DNA of 64,000 nt from the NCBI GenBank assembly GCA_910587485.1, contig CAJUKN010000014.1, positions 23,983 to 87,982 on the forward strand, in the 5' to 3' direction. Both the position numbers and the translations under genes were made by a program. Under the pieces are notes generated by a model. It was not told where the DNA came from. It ran no database searches and saw only the letters and a program-made list of their open reading frames with translations. This document shows, one piece after another, positions 53,001 to 63,217 of the stretch. The stretch comes from an uncultured Lachnospira sp. Lineage in GTDB: Bacteria > Bacillota > Clostridia > Lachnospirales > Lachnospiraceae. Position 1 is the first letter of the stretch; each line of letters begins with the position of its first letter.

Positions 53001-53353
53001 AAAAAATGCTAATAAGTTAAGTGTTATATTAAAGACACTTTTCATTTGACTTACATATTAACAAATATTGTGAGGGGCAAATACTTTATCAACTTGCTAT
53101 GAAAGAAATATAAATTATTTATAAATAAACTTTTTTTAAAATAAATATTCTCGTTAATTGGCTGTGGGCATTTATTTTTATAGATTCTTAAAATTTTTTA
53201 TTTTGTACATATAGCTTGTTTTGTTATATAATGTAATGGAATATAACAAATCTTGTTTGTTTACAAGAAAGTTATTGGTTATATAATTAGACACAATTAT
53301 AAAAATATATTGTGTATTAATATGATTATTATAGTTTTTGAAAGGAATAGAAA
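53001..53353. other. Intergenic region with a 9-bp inverted repeat
   Basis: This 353-bp gap has a weak AAGTGT/ACACTT hairpin (53019-53040) and TTGTTATAT (53221-53229) mirrored by ATATAACAA (53241-53249). A weak promoter-like TTGGTT-17-TATAAA lies near 53275-53303. No gene was found. Confidence 0.4.
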
Positions 53354-54295
53354 ATGAGATATATTGAGAGTTTAAAAGAGGGAGAACGGATATCTGAAGT
53401 ATATATATGCAGGTCAAAATCCATTCTTATGACAAAGGCAGGAAAAGAATATGCAAGTATTATTCTTGCAGACAAAACAGGTCAGTTAGATGGAAAGATA
53501 TGGGACTTAAATTCTGGTGGAATTGATGATTTTGAAGCGTTGGACTATGTTCATGCCACTGGTTTAATTACGCTTTATAATGGCTCCTTCCAATTTAAGA
53601 TAGAACGAATACGCGTTGCGCAAGAGTCTGAATATGTGGCATCGGATTACATACCATGTTCAAGATTTGATATAGAGGAAATGTATACACAATTTTTATC
53701 TTTTTCTAAAACAATAGAAAATAAATATATTAAAAAATTATTGGATGCATTTTTTATTGAAGATACTGAATTTATACAAAAATTCAAATCTATGTCTGCT
53801 GGTAAATCGGTTCATCATGGCTTTTATGGCGGTTTATTGGAACATAGTTTAAGCGTTACAAAATTATGCAGCAGCTTTGCTGGTAATTATCCATTTTTAA
53901 ATAGAGATTTGTTAGTTTCCTGCGCAATGCTGCATGATTGTGGCAAAGTTCGAGAACTATCATCATTTCCTAAAAATGATTATACAGATGAGGGGAATTT
54001 TTTAGGACATATCGTTATGGGATATGAAATGATAGTTGATAAAATAAAGAACATACCCGATTTTCCAGAAGTGTTAAAGTCTGAAATAGGTCATTGTATT
54101 TTAGCACATCATAGAATGTTGGAGTATGGTTCACCTAAAAAACCTGCCATAGCAGAAGCGTTGGCATTAGCGTATGCCGATGACTGCGATGCAAAGATGG
54201 AAATATTTAGAGAGGCTTGTGAAGAAAAAAATACAAATGATTGGTTAGGCTATAATAAATGGATTGATTCTAATATAAAGAAAACAATAGTTTAA
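53354..54295 (+). CDS. yhaM: 3'-5' exoribonuclease YhaM
   Basis: The 313-residue protein has an N-terminal OB domain (KAGKEYASIILADKTGQLDG) and a C-terminal HD domain: KSVHHGFYGGLLEHSLSVTK, AMLHDCGKVRELSS and CILAHHRMLEYGSP supply the metal-binding His/Asp residues. YhaM degrades short RNAs and single-stranded DNA from the 3' end. GAAAGGAATAG precedes the ATG. Its stop codon is part of a dispersed-element end. Confidence 0.93.
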   Translation: MRYIESLKEGERISEVYICRSKSILMTKAGKEYASIILADKTGQLDGKIWDLNSGGIDDFEALDYVHATGLITLYNGSFQFKIERIRVAQESEYVASDYIPCSRFDIEEMYTQFLSFSKTIENKYIKKLLDAFFIEDTEFIQKFKSMSAGKSVHHGFYGGLLEHSLSVTKLCSSFAGNYPFLNRDLLVSCAMLHDCGKVRELSSFPKNDYTDEGNFLGHIVMGYEMIVDKIKNIPDFPEVLKSEIGHCILAHHRMLEYGSPKKPAIAEALALAYADDCDAKMEIFREACEEKNTNDWLGYNKWIDSNIKKTIV

Positions 54296-54432
54296 TCGCA
54301 TCAGGGAAGTTTCCAGTTTTTTAATCTCATCAAGAAAGTCCCCAACTTCAACGCCGCAGAGGCATAAGTGGGGGACTTGTGTTGTGATAATAGTTATGAG
54401 CAAGCAGCAAAGCAGATGGGAATCTGGTTGAC
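54291..54432 (+). repeat. Dispersed intergenic element at the yhaM 3' end
   Basis: A short left end (TTTAATCGCATCAGGGAAG, from 54291) overlaps the yhaM stop. A second, fuller copy starts at 54320 (TTTAATCTCATCAAGAAAG). It includes a hairpin of AAGTCCCCAACTT with AAGTGGGGGACTT and ends GGTTGAC. A further left-end fragment lies at 54567-54590. Confidence 0.65.
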
Positions 54433-54650
54433 CTTAAATAAGTAAGAATTTTGCTATTTCTACAGGCGTCAAGAGGAATTGCAACGTATTTCTTGAATCT
54501 TATTAGTAAAGAGAGCTATTAAAAGAAGATGAATGAATTATAAATGTCTTGTTGAATAGAGTAATATATTAATCTCATCAAAAAAGAGTTTGAAAAAAAG
54601 TTAATAAATAAATTGTAGATATTTTATTAAATATAATCTATTTTAAGAGT

Positions 54651-54745
54651 AGTGTTAGAAGAGTATTAAGAAAAAATTGAATAAAAAAGTGAATAAATAT
54701 AAAAAAAGGGTTGGGCAGTGTTAGAACAGTATTAAGAAAAAATTG
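54651..54745. repeat. 29-bp direct repeat upstream of rlmD
   Basis: AGTGTTAGAAGAGTATTAAG plus AAAAAATTG (54651-54679) recurs at 54717-54745 with one mismatch, 66 bp apart. The rlmD start is 50 nt further on. Confidence 0.75.
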
Positions 54746-54794
54746 TTTGCAAAAATATTTGAGACAAAGAAGCAGGAAGTTAAAGGAGTATGTA

Positions 54795-56462
54795 ATGAAA
54801 AATGATATTGTTACACTAACAATAGATGATATTGGAACAAATGGAGAGGGAATTGGCAAGGCTGATGGATATACCTTATTTGTAAAGGATGTAGTCGTTG
54901 GCGATATTATTAAAGCAAAAATTATAAAAGAGAAGAAAAATTATGGCTATGGTAAGCTTCTTGCTATTATTAAAGAATCAAAAAATCGAGTGATTTCAAA
55001 ATGTACTGTTGCAAAACAGTGTGGTGGTTGTCAAATTCAGCACATGAATTATCAATCGCAGCTTCAATATAAACAAAATCTTGTCAAAGGAAATCTTGAA
55101 AAAATCGGCGGCTTAAAGGATATAGAAGTCTTACCTGTTATCGGAATGGATACACCATATCATTATAGAAATAAGGCACAATATCCTGTAGGAATAGACA
55201 AAGAAGGAAAGGTTGTCATAGGATTCTATGCGAAAAGAACACATTGCATTATTGACAATACCGATTGTAAAATCGGTTCTCCAACCAATCAAACTATTCT
55301 TGAAATCATTCGCAAATATATAATCGAGCAAAATATTAGCATATATGACGAGGAAAGCCATCAAGGTATTCTTCGTCATATTCTTATAAGAAATGGATAC
55401 CATACTGGTGAAATTATGGTGTGTCTTGTTATTAATGGAACAAAGCTTCCTTATTGTGAAAAACTTATACAAGAACTTGTGAGTATTTCTGGAATGACCT
55501 CCATTATGTTAAATATTAATAAAGATAAAACGAATGTCATTCTTGGAAAGGAATGTAAAACATTATGGGGACAAGCATATATTACAGACAGCATATGTGA
55601 TATAACCTATGAAATATCACCACTATCTTTTTTTCAAATTAATCCTATACAAACTGAAAAATTATATAAAAAAGTGCTAGAATTTGCCCAATTAACTGGG
55701 AAAGAAACAGTTTGGGATTTATATTGTGGAATTGGAACTATATCATTGCTTATGGCAACAAATGCAAAAAAGGTATATGGAGTAGAAGTGGTATCTGAAG
55801 CGATTGAAGATGCTAGAAACAATGCAAAGAGAAATAATTTTAATAATGTGGAATTTTTTGTTGGCAAAGCAGAGGTCGTTGTTCCTCAATTTTATGAAGA
55901 GGTTAGCAGAAAAGTGATGGATGGCAATGAAGAAGCCATGCAAAGCTTGAATCCAGATGTAGTGGTGGTTGACCCACCAAGAAAGGGCTGTGAGGATATC
56001 TTATTAGATGTGATTGTCAAGATGTCACCAAAAAAAATTGTGTATGTAAGCTGTGATTCGGCAACACTTGCAAGGGATTTGAAGTATTTGGTAAGTAGAG
56101 GGTATGAGGTGATGAGGGTGCAGCCAGTAGACCAGTTCTGTCATACGGTGCATGTGGAGACGGTGTGTTTATTGTCCAAACTTAATGTCGAGCATTATAT
56201 TGAGGTGGAATTGAGTTTGGATGAGATGGATTTGACGGCTGCGGAGAGCAAGGCGACCTATGAGGAAATTAAGGCGTATGTGAAAGAGAAGACGGGTCTG
56301 CAAGTCAGCAATCTCTATATTGCACAGGTGAAGCGGAAGTGTGGGATTGTGGAAAGAGTAAATTATAATCTGCCGAAGTCTGAAGATTCCAGACAGCCGA
56401 AATGCCCACCAGAAAAAGAGAAGGCTATCATAGAGGCATTAAGACATTTTTGGATGATATAG
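54795..56462 (+). CDS. rlmD: 23S rRNA (uracil-C5)-methyltransferase RlmD/RumA type
   Basis: The 555-residue protein has an N-terminal TRAM domain, an iron-sulfur cysteine set (CTVAKQCGGCQIQHMNY), the SAM site WDLYCGIGTISLLMA, and VVVDPPRKGCEDI with YVSCDSATLARDL carrying the catalytic region. An extra C-terminal module of about 95 residues (from IEVELSLDEMDLTAAESKAT to RHFWMI) is present. From about 56100 the DNA is visibly richer in G and C than the rest of the gene, so the 3' end may have been replaced by transfer. ATG 54795 follows AAAGGAG. Confidence 0.92.
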   Translation: MKNDIVTLTIDDIGTNGEGIGKADGYTLFVKDVVVGDIIKAKIIKEKKNYGYGKLLAIIKESKNRVISKCTVAKQCGGCQIQHMNYQSQLQYKQNLVKGNLEKIGGLKDIEVLPVIGMDTPYHYRNKAQYPVGIDKEGKVVIGFYAKRTHCIIDNTDCKIGSPTNQTILEIIRKYIIEQNISIYDEESHQGILRHILIRNGYHTGEIMVCLVINGTKLPYCEKLIQELVSISGMTSIMLNINKDKTNVILGKECKTLWGQAYITDSICDITYEISPLSFFQINPIQTEKLYKKVLEFAQLTGKETVWDLYCGIGTISLLMATNAKKVYGVEVVSEAIEDARNNAKRNNFNNVEFFVGKAEVVVPQFYEEVSRKVMDGNEEAMQSLNPDVVVVDPPRKGCEDILLDVIVKMSPKKIVYVSCDSATLARDLKYLVSRGYEVMRVQPVDQFCHTVHVETVCLLSKLNVEHYIEVELSLDEMDLTAAESKATYEEIKAYVKEKTGLQVSNLYIAQVKRKCGIVERVNYNLPKSEDSRQPKCPPEKEKAIIEALRHFWMI

Positions 56463-56603
56463 GATTTCCTTAAATGTCATAATTGCATATCTGAAATTAC
56501 TAAAGAAGTAATGGATGAGAGCGTGCATTAAAACAATAATTTGATATAGTAAATCTTTCAGAAGTAATATTGGTTAAGGTCATTATTTAGGAGTAAACGA
56601 AAG

Positions 56604-59600
56604 ATGGATTTTATGGGTAATATGTTTGAAAATGAAAAAACGAAAGATGATATTTCAAAGATTGTCAATAAGATATCAAATTATGATATTTTTGATTTCA
56701 TTGCGAGAATATCGGGTTTAAATTTGATGTCTGAAAATCAAAACAAATCAGTCTTGCTTGATACGTTAATCCAATATGTGTTGGCAAAAGAAGAGTCCGA
56801 CTATGTTTCAAAAAGCAAGATAAGTGCAGGAAAATTTAAATCCATAATAAATGAATTAAATTCAACAAATTTAAGCCTATCTATAGATCCTTGCGAGAAT
56901 GTATTTATTCAAAATGTAATGATGGGTTCAAACTATAGGGTTTTTAATGGAATAGATTTAACTCCTGCGCATAATTTGCAGGCTCTTATAAGAGTATTGT
57001 TTCAGTATCAGAATACGTTCCATGAAGAATATTTAAGAAAAGTATATAGACTTTTTTCGTTAATATTGGGAATATCCGAGGAAATAGTTAGAAGTTTAAA
57101 TATTGATTTGCATAATGTAAAATATGATGAACAAAGAATGGTGATTTTGCCGTCAAGTGAAGTTATAAATTGTTTTGCTGAAAAAATAGTATATCCTTTA
57201 GATAAAGTAAAAGGATACATAGCTGAATATTTTGAAATAGAGGAAATTGTTACTGGGTTTGGAGTAAATGACACAGGTGATTTAGATAATAGACCTTTTT
57301 ACCAAAAGCCATTTCTTATTAATCCGAAAGATAATACAATAATTATTCTTAATGTGTCTTTATTACCTGCTTTTGCATTTTATAAGGCTATAGAATGGGC
57401 AGAAGAATATAATTTAAAAAAAGATGTAATAAATAGGTATAATGACTATTTATGGTTAGAATCAAAAAGAACATTGGATAAACTAGGACACAAAAAGATA
57501 AAAGAAAGAACTTTAGGATTGGAATGCATATCACTTGATTACTATAAAGAAATGATTGCTACGATATACAATAATCAGTTAATGATTGTAATTTTTTTAT
57601 GTGATGATGGATTTCAGTATCCGGAAAAAGGTATACATGTTTATTATCCAGATGAGCGCCATAACAATATATTTCAGGAGAGAATAAATTATTTTGGTGA
57701 AAAGATTAAAGAGTCAGGAACGCCTAATGAGGACTGGTATGTATTGATTATTACGAATAGCTTTGGTCGTATAATAGGATTTGGAGTAGAACACATGCCA
57801 TTCTGCTATAAACCAATTCGTTTAAATCCATTCGAGTTACATTGTATTAGTATTAAGGAACGTAATGTTGCAAATTTTTTTCCCCGATATATTCGGGCTA
57901 AAAGTCAGATAAATACGATGATGTCAGATGTATTTTCTGAATTAAATTCGGTATGTATTTATACAAGTAATAATTATACTTTTTATATGTCGGATGATGT
58001 AAGCATGGATGAAATGAATATATATATAGCTCCAGGCGATTCTGTTGAATATATTTCAGAGGCATTGAAAGAGGAAAATAGAATTTTAATAGATTCATAT
58101 ATTGATGGTGAAAAAGCTGAAGTTATATATACAGATAAATTAAGAAGTATTTATGTTGAAGATGATTTGTTTCTCGAAAAACAGGTTGCTTATTGTGTGG
58201 CTTTTGACAATGTGAAAATATGGATTACTACGGATGAAATTCAGAGCTTTGAAGAGATAAATGTCTATTTTTCATTAGTAGATGCAATCTCATATTGGCT
58301 GGCAGAATGTAAACAAATTATTGAACTGTTCGATTTGTTCTATTATGTATATGTTTTTAATATTTCATTAACAGGAAAGCCTAAAGAGTATTATTATGAA
58401 AGAAATATGGTCGTACCATATTCAGAATGCATAGGAACAGAAATAAATAAAAATCATATTTTTCTTAAGTGGACACCAGAAGCGTTCGGAAATTTAAATC
58501 AAACTACTAATATACAAGAAAAAGATCTGTGCATATTCTTATTTGAAATATTAAATGACTTGTCATATGAGCATTGTAATTACAAAGTGGTATTGGATGG
58601 AATATTTAGTGATCCATTGAAAAAGAAATTTTTTTCGTTTGCGTATGAAAATAAACCATACTTAAAACCTGTAGAACTGGGTAATAATCGCAAAATACGT
58701 GAAGAGGATGAGGATTATTTAGCCGGAACAATTGGAAGAGAGCTTCTTCAAAGTGGTAATTGGGAAATAGGTATTGTTCCAGAAGAAAAACGAAATGAAG
58801 TTTCACATGCGGTCGTTGATTGGCTTTATAATAGGTTACAGACAAAAGTGGCGGAACTTTCGACGGATAATATAATTGAAATGATTTATTTTGATCTTGA
58901 AGAAACTTTATATAAACTCATCTTGTCTGAAAGAAGATTTTATATGGATATTGCGTGTTATCCAGAAAAAGAAAAAATGTATTTAGAAGAGTATAATAAT
59001 TTAAACAGAACTTCGTTGGCATTAAAATTTCTTATCGAATACATAACAGCACAACCAGCTACTGGAAATAAACAACTGGGGGTAGGACAGTATGAGGAGT
59101 TACTTGCCATATGTTCTATGATAATTGAATGGGCTTATAAAGGAGATCTGTTGACATATGGTATTATAAGTACACCAATAGAGTTTCTTCGATCCAAAAG
59201 AATAGGTTTAAAAAAAGACGAATTTATTGATATGTATCAATATAGCGATGTATATAGAAGAAGACAATTAAAATTTGATTCATCATATGTAACAAGAAAA
59301 CATTATAGTGTAAATTTTAAGGATTATGCAGATGAATTGGAGATGGCATATTTTAAAGAATTTGGTTATAAGTATTCTGACTTTGTTAAGGTAATTGCTA
59401 CGATGGTTGTATTGAATGAAAAAGAAATTATGTGTATTGAAGAATCTTGTATCACTTCAATGCTGATAGAGCTTAATGAAACATTATCTGAGGATGTTAT
59501 AAAAAATGTTCTAAATGATATTACTTACAGACCTAGAGCTGATTATTTAAAATTACCCTCAAAATATAATGCTTGGGAAGCATATCCGTGGAGATTTAAT

Positions 59601-60245
59601 AGAAGATATTCATTTAATAGAAGACCGGTATTGCAACGAGATAATAGTCTTATTTGGGGCAATCGTCAATTATACCATATGCTTGAATATGTGACAGATT
59701 TGATTCATTCAGGAAAGTTTACATCCGAAAGTCAGGAAATGGTAGAACTGATAGGCAAGATAAGTAAAAGTAGAGGAGCTGCATTTAATGAACTAATCGT
59801 TGATATTATTCAAGATATGAATGAGTTTACCATTTTTCCAAATGTCAAAAAAATAAATGGCAAGAAAATATCAAATTTACAAGGTAATACATTGGGAGAT
59901 ATTGATATTCTTATTATTGATAAAGTGACTGATAAAATAATTGCTGCAGAAGTCAAAGATTTTCATTTTTCTCGCAACCCATATGAAATTCAACAAGAAT
60001 ATCTTAAGATGTTCGTAGACAAGGATAAAATGAAGTGTTTTGCTACAAAGCATACGCGAAGGGTAGAGTGGTTAAAAGAGCATATTCAAGATGTAAAAAT
60101 TCAATATGGATTGGATAATAGAGAATGGGATATCAAGGGTATTTTCATTGTGAGTAAACCGCTTATTAGCAATGTCATATATAAACAAAATATAAAATGT
60201 ATTTCTAGGGCGGAGCTGTGCGCAGAAATAATTAGAAATATTTAA
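56604..60245 (+). CDS. Large uncharacterised protein with C-terminal PD-(D/E)XK-like nuclease domain
   Basis: No family is recognised for most of this 1213-residue protein. The first 1000 residues are mixed alpha-beta, without Walker motifs or membrane segments. The last 130 look like a PD-(D/E)XK nuclease: FNELIVDIIQDM, then GDIDILIID (1098-1106) and IIAAEVKDF with Glu1116 and Lys1118. A strand-helix tail ends AELCAEIIRNI. AGGAGTAAACGAAAG precedes the ATG. It lies between rlmD and hsdR with a 51-nt gap to the latter, so a role in the same defence island is likely, as a nuclease effector of unknown trigger. Confidence 0.7.
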   Translation: MDFMGNMFENEKTKDDISKIVNKISNYDIFDFIARISGLNLMSENQNKSVLLDTLIQYVLAKEESDYVSKSKISAGKFKSIINELNSTNLSLSIDPCENVFIQNVMMGSNYRVFNGIDLTPAHNLQALIRVLFQYQNTFHEEYLRKVYRLFSLILGISEEIVRSLNIDLHNVKYDEQRMVILPSSEVINCFAEKIVYPLDKVKGYIAEYFEIEEIVTGFGVNDTGDLDNRPFYQKPFLINPKDNTIIILNVSLLPAFAFYKAIEWAEEYNLKKDVINRYNDYLWLESKRTLDKLGHKKIKERTLGLECISLDYYKEMIATIYNNQLMIVIFLCDDGFQYPEKGIHVYYPDERHNNIFQERINYFGEKIKESGTPNEDWYVLIITNSFGRIIGFGVEHMPFCYKPIRLNPFELHCISIKERNVANFFPRYIRAKSQINTMMSDVFSELNSVCIYTSNNYTFYMSDDVSMDEMNIYIAPGDSVEYISEALKEENRILIDSYIDGEKAEVIYTDKLRSIYVEDDLFLEKQVAYCVAFDNVKIWITTDEIQSFEEINVYFSLVDAISYWLAECKQIIELFDLFYYVYVFNISLTGKPKEYYYERNMVVPYSECIGTEINKNHIFLKWTPEAFGNLNQTTNIQEKDLCIFLFEILNDLSYEHCNYKVVLDGIFSDPLKKKFFSFAYENKPYLKPVELGNNRKIREEDEDYLAGTIGRELLQSGNWEIGIVPEEKRNEVSHAVVDWLYNRLQTKVAELSTDNIIEMIYFDLEETLYKLILSERRFYMDIACYPEKEKMYLEEYNNLNRTSLALKFLIEYITAQPATGNKQLGVGQYEELLAICSMIIEWAYKGDLLTYGIISTPIEFLRSKRIGLKKDEFIDMYQYSDVYRRRQLKFDSSYVTRKHYSVNFKDYADELEMAYFKEFGYKYSDFVKVIATMVVLNEKEIMCIEESCITSMLIELNETLSEDVIKNVLNDITYRPRADYLKLPSKYNAWEAYPWRFNRRYSFNRRPVLQRDNSLIWGNRQLYHMLEYVTDLIHSGKFTSESQEMVELIGKISKSRGAAFNELIVDIIQDMNEFTIFPNVKKINGKKISNLQGNTLGDIDILIIDKVTDKIIAAEVKDFHFSRNPYEIQQEYLKMFVDKDKMKCFATKHTRRVEWLKEHIQDVKIQYGLDNREWDIKGIFIVSKPLISNVIYKQNIKCISRAELCAEIIRNI

Positions 60246-60296
60246 TTTGGAGAGAAGGTTGCAACATACGTTTCAGAAGATAAGGAGGCAGAATAG

Positions 60297-63215
60297 ATGG
60301 CTAAAGTACAATCAGAGTATGATGTTGAGATTAAGTTCATCGAAAGATTGGAAAGTATAGGATATGCGTATATTGAGTTGAATAACTATGAAGATGTTAT
60401 ATCTAATTTCAGAGTTCAATTAGCAGCATATAATGCAGAAAAATTAATTGAAGCAAAAGGAACTGCTGACTTCTCAGATGCAGAGTTCAATCGTGTATTG
60501 ATTCACGTTGACAACAAGAGCGTTTATGAATCTGCCAAGGTGCTGCGTGACAAGTATATTTTGAATTTGGATAATGGGAAAACTGTGTATTTGGAGTTTT
60601 TCAGTTTTAATACAGATAGAAATATTTATCAGGTATCTCACCAGATTACGATGGATAAAGATCATAAAGATGATGTTGTATATAAAAATCGGTATGATGT
60701 AACTGTACTGATTAATGGACTTCCTCTTGTTCAGGTAGAATTGAAAAGACCGGGCGTAGAGATAAATGAAGCAATCAATCAGATTAACCGATACAGAAAA
60801 TTTTCTTTCAAGGGGTTGTTCCGCTACTTACAGCTTTTCGTTGTGTCTAATTCTGTTCAGACAAAATACTTCTGTAATGAAAATGAGATGGAGAATGGAC
60901 AGTATAATCCCATATTAAAGAGCCTTGTATTCTTCTGGACTGATGAGAACAATAAACGTATCAATATATTGGATGAGTTTACGGCAGAGTTCTTTAGGAA
61001 AACTGCCATTACGGAAATGATTGATAAGTTCATGGTTATTAAATCAGCAGAACCGATACTCATGGTAATGCGTCCGTATCAGATTTATGCGGTTAAAGCT
61101 GCAAAAAAGAGAGTTCTTGAAGCAAATCACAATGGATATGTGTTTGCGTGTACTGGTTCTGGAAAAACACTTACTTCTTTCAAATTGGCCCAACTTTTAA
61201 GGGAAGAGTCAAGGATTGATAAGGTTGTATTTTTGATTGATAGAAAAGATTTGGATGACCAAGCAATAGATGAGTATAACAGTTTTGAGAAAGATTGTGT
61301 TGATAATTCAGACAGCACACATGTACTTGTAAAGCAGTTACAGGAAACAGATAGAAAACTGATAGTAACTACCATTCAAAAAATGGCAAATGCTGTAAAG
61401 AGTTCCAAATATCAAAAATTTATGGAACAGTATCGGGATAATAAGATTGTGTTTATCATTGATGAGTGCCATAGAAGTCAGTTTGGGAAAATGCATGGAG
61501 ATATTGAAAAGCACTTTCATAATGCAAATTATATAGGCTTTACTGGGACACCTATTTTTGAAGCTAATAAAGGAGTTGCCAAAAGGACAACAGCAGATCT
61601 GTTTAGTGCTGGCAAGCAGATGGATGCCTGCTTGCATAAATATATGATTAAAGATGCTATTGCAGATGGCAATGTGTTGAGATTTTCCGTTGAATATCAG
61701 AGAACTATATTTGCTCATCATATTGCAGTGAATGGTATTGATCCAGAGCAGTTGGATGATCCGGAGTATTGCAAGAGACATAATATTGATATAGATGGTC
61801 TGTACCATGATGACGAGAGAATTAGAAAGATTGCCATAGATATATTTGAGCACCATGAGCAACATATTCATCCGCAGGGTAAAGATATTTATACTGCTTT
61901 ATTTGCAGTAGACAGTATTAAGACACTGGGTAAGTATTATGATATATTCAAAGAACTTAACAAACAAAGGGAAGTAGGCAAGCAGTATAAGGTGGCAGCA
62001 ATCTTTAGTTTTGGAGCCAATGAGGATATGGATGAGCGTGGAGACGAGCATTCGGCAGAGTTGTTGAGTAGATGCATAGATGATTACAACAAAATGTTTA
62101 GCACAGCCTATGATATAGATAAGTTTGATTCCTATAGAAAAGATATAGCACAGAGATTAAAGCAGAAGAATTTGCCACAGGTGGATATTCTCCTTGTAGT
62201 AAATATGATGCTTACCGGATTCGATGCAAAGCCTTTGAATACACTTTACTTGGATAAGAATCTCATTTGGCATACTCTGGTACAAGCATATAGCCGGACA
62301 AACAGAGTAGATAAGGTTACAAAGCAATTTGGACAGATTGTTACATACAGAAATATCAAAAAGTGGCAGGATGATGCACTTAGATTGTTTTCTGGCGATG
62401 GTGATCCAAACGAGTATTTATTAGAAAATTATGAGTATTATATCCAAAAGTGGGTAAATCAGGAGCCAGTCCTTCGTAAAGTTGTTCCTACGGTAGATGA
62501 TGCGGGACAGCTTCAAAATGAGGATGAAGTCCGAATGTTTATTATTGCCTTTAGAACTATGGTGGGAACTCTTGCTACGCTTAAGACCTTTAGTAAGTTT
62601 AATTGGTCAGATTTGGCGGTTGTAATGGATGAGGATGAATACGAGGGATATAAGAGCTGGTATCTGTATTATAAAGACCAAGCGAACAATCCAAATCCGA
62701 GAGTGCCGGTTCCGGTAGATGTAGATTTTGATGTTGAATTGGTCAGAACAGACCGTATAAATGTAGTGTATATTCTTAATTTGTTAAAAAGGGCACATGA
62801 TGCCAGCAATCTTTCGGCAGAACAATTACAGGCAAATGTTGATTTGATTCTAAGAGAGATTGAACGGTCTGATAATGTGTCTTTGCGAGCCAAGAAGGAC
62901 ATCATGAGGGCTTTTATTGAGACAAGGTTTTATGATTTGCCAGAGGAGGCAGATATGCAACAGGCATTTGAGGAATTTGAAAAAGAACAACTTCAGGCAG
63001 ATATTGAGACTTTTTCCTACAATAATGGGATTGATACGGATATCATCATTGATATTTTTACGGATTATAGCTTTAGCGGTGGTGTATCAGACGAAGCAAT
63101 TAGACGGAGACTCATGGCATATCATTTTGGGTTGCTTAAGATTACAAAGCTCACAAATGACATCAGGGGTTTTGTGGTGAATACCTATAACAAGTACAGA
63201 GCAGAAGGAGAATAA
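60297..63215 (+). CDS. hsdR: Type I restriction enzyme subunit R
   Basis: The 972-residue protein has the N-terminal nuclease (RYDVTVLINGLPLVQVELKR with Asp134, Glu148 and Lys150) and a superfamily 2 translocase: GSGKT (287-291), DECH (389-392), GFTGTPIF, then VVNMMLTGFDAKPLNTLY and QAYSRTNRV. The C-terminal helical region follows. It cleaves foreign DNA distant from unmodified target sites with HsdM and HsdS. AAGGAGG precedes the ATG and hsdM begins 2 nt after the stop. Confidence 0.95.
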   Translation: MAKVQSEYDVEIKFIERLESIGYAYIELNNYEDVISNFRVQLAAYNAEKLIEAKGTADFSDAEFNRVLIHVDNKSVYESAKVLRDKYILNLDNGKTVYLEFFSFNTDRNIYQVSHQITMDKDHKDDVVYKNRYDVTVLINGLPLVQVELKRPGVEINEAINQINRYRKFSFKGLFRYLQLFVVSNSVQTKYFCNENEMENGQYNPILKSLVFFWTDENNKRINILDEFTAEFFRKTAITEMIDKFMVIKSAEPILMVMRPYQIYAVKAAKKRVLEANHNGYVFACTGSGKTLTSFKLAQLLREESRIDKVVFLIDRKDLDDQAIDEYNSFEKDCVDNSDSTHVLVKQLQETDRKLIVTTIQKMANAVKSSKYQKFMEQYRDNKIVFIIDECHRSQFGKMHGDIEKHFHNANYIGFTGTPIFEANKGVAKRTTADLFSAGKQMDACLHKYMIKDAIADGNVLRFSVEYQRTIFAHHIAVNGIDPEQLDDPEYCKRHNIDIDGLYHDDERIRKIAIDIFEHHEQHIHPQGKDIYTALFAVDSIKTLGKYYDIFKELNKQREVGKQYKVAAIFSFGANEDMDERGDEHSAELLSRCIDDYNKMFSTAYDIDKFDSYRKDIAQRLKQKNLPQVDILLVVNMMLTGFDAKPLNTLYLDKNLIWHTLVQAYSRTNRVDKVTKQFGQIVTYRNIKKWQDDALRLFSGDGDPNEYLLENYEYYIQKWVNQEPVLRKVVPTVDDAGQLQNEDEVRMFIIAFRTMVGTLATLKTFSKFNWSDLAVVMDEDEYEGYKSWYLYYKDQANNPNPRVPVPVDVDFDVELVRTDRINVVYILNLLKRAHDASNLSAEQLQANVDLILREIERSDNVSLRAKKDIMRAFIETRFYDLPEEADMQQAFEEFEKEQLQADIETFSYNNGIDTDIIIDIFTDYSFSGGVSDEAIRRRLMAYHFGLLKITKLTNDIRGFVVNTYNKYRAEGE

Positions 63216-63217
63216 AA

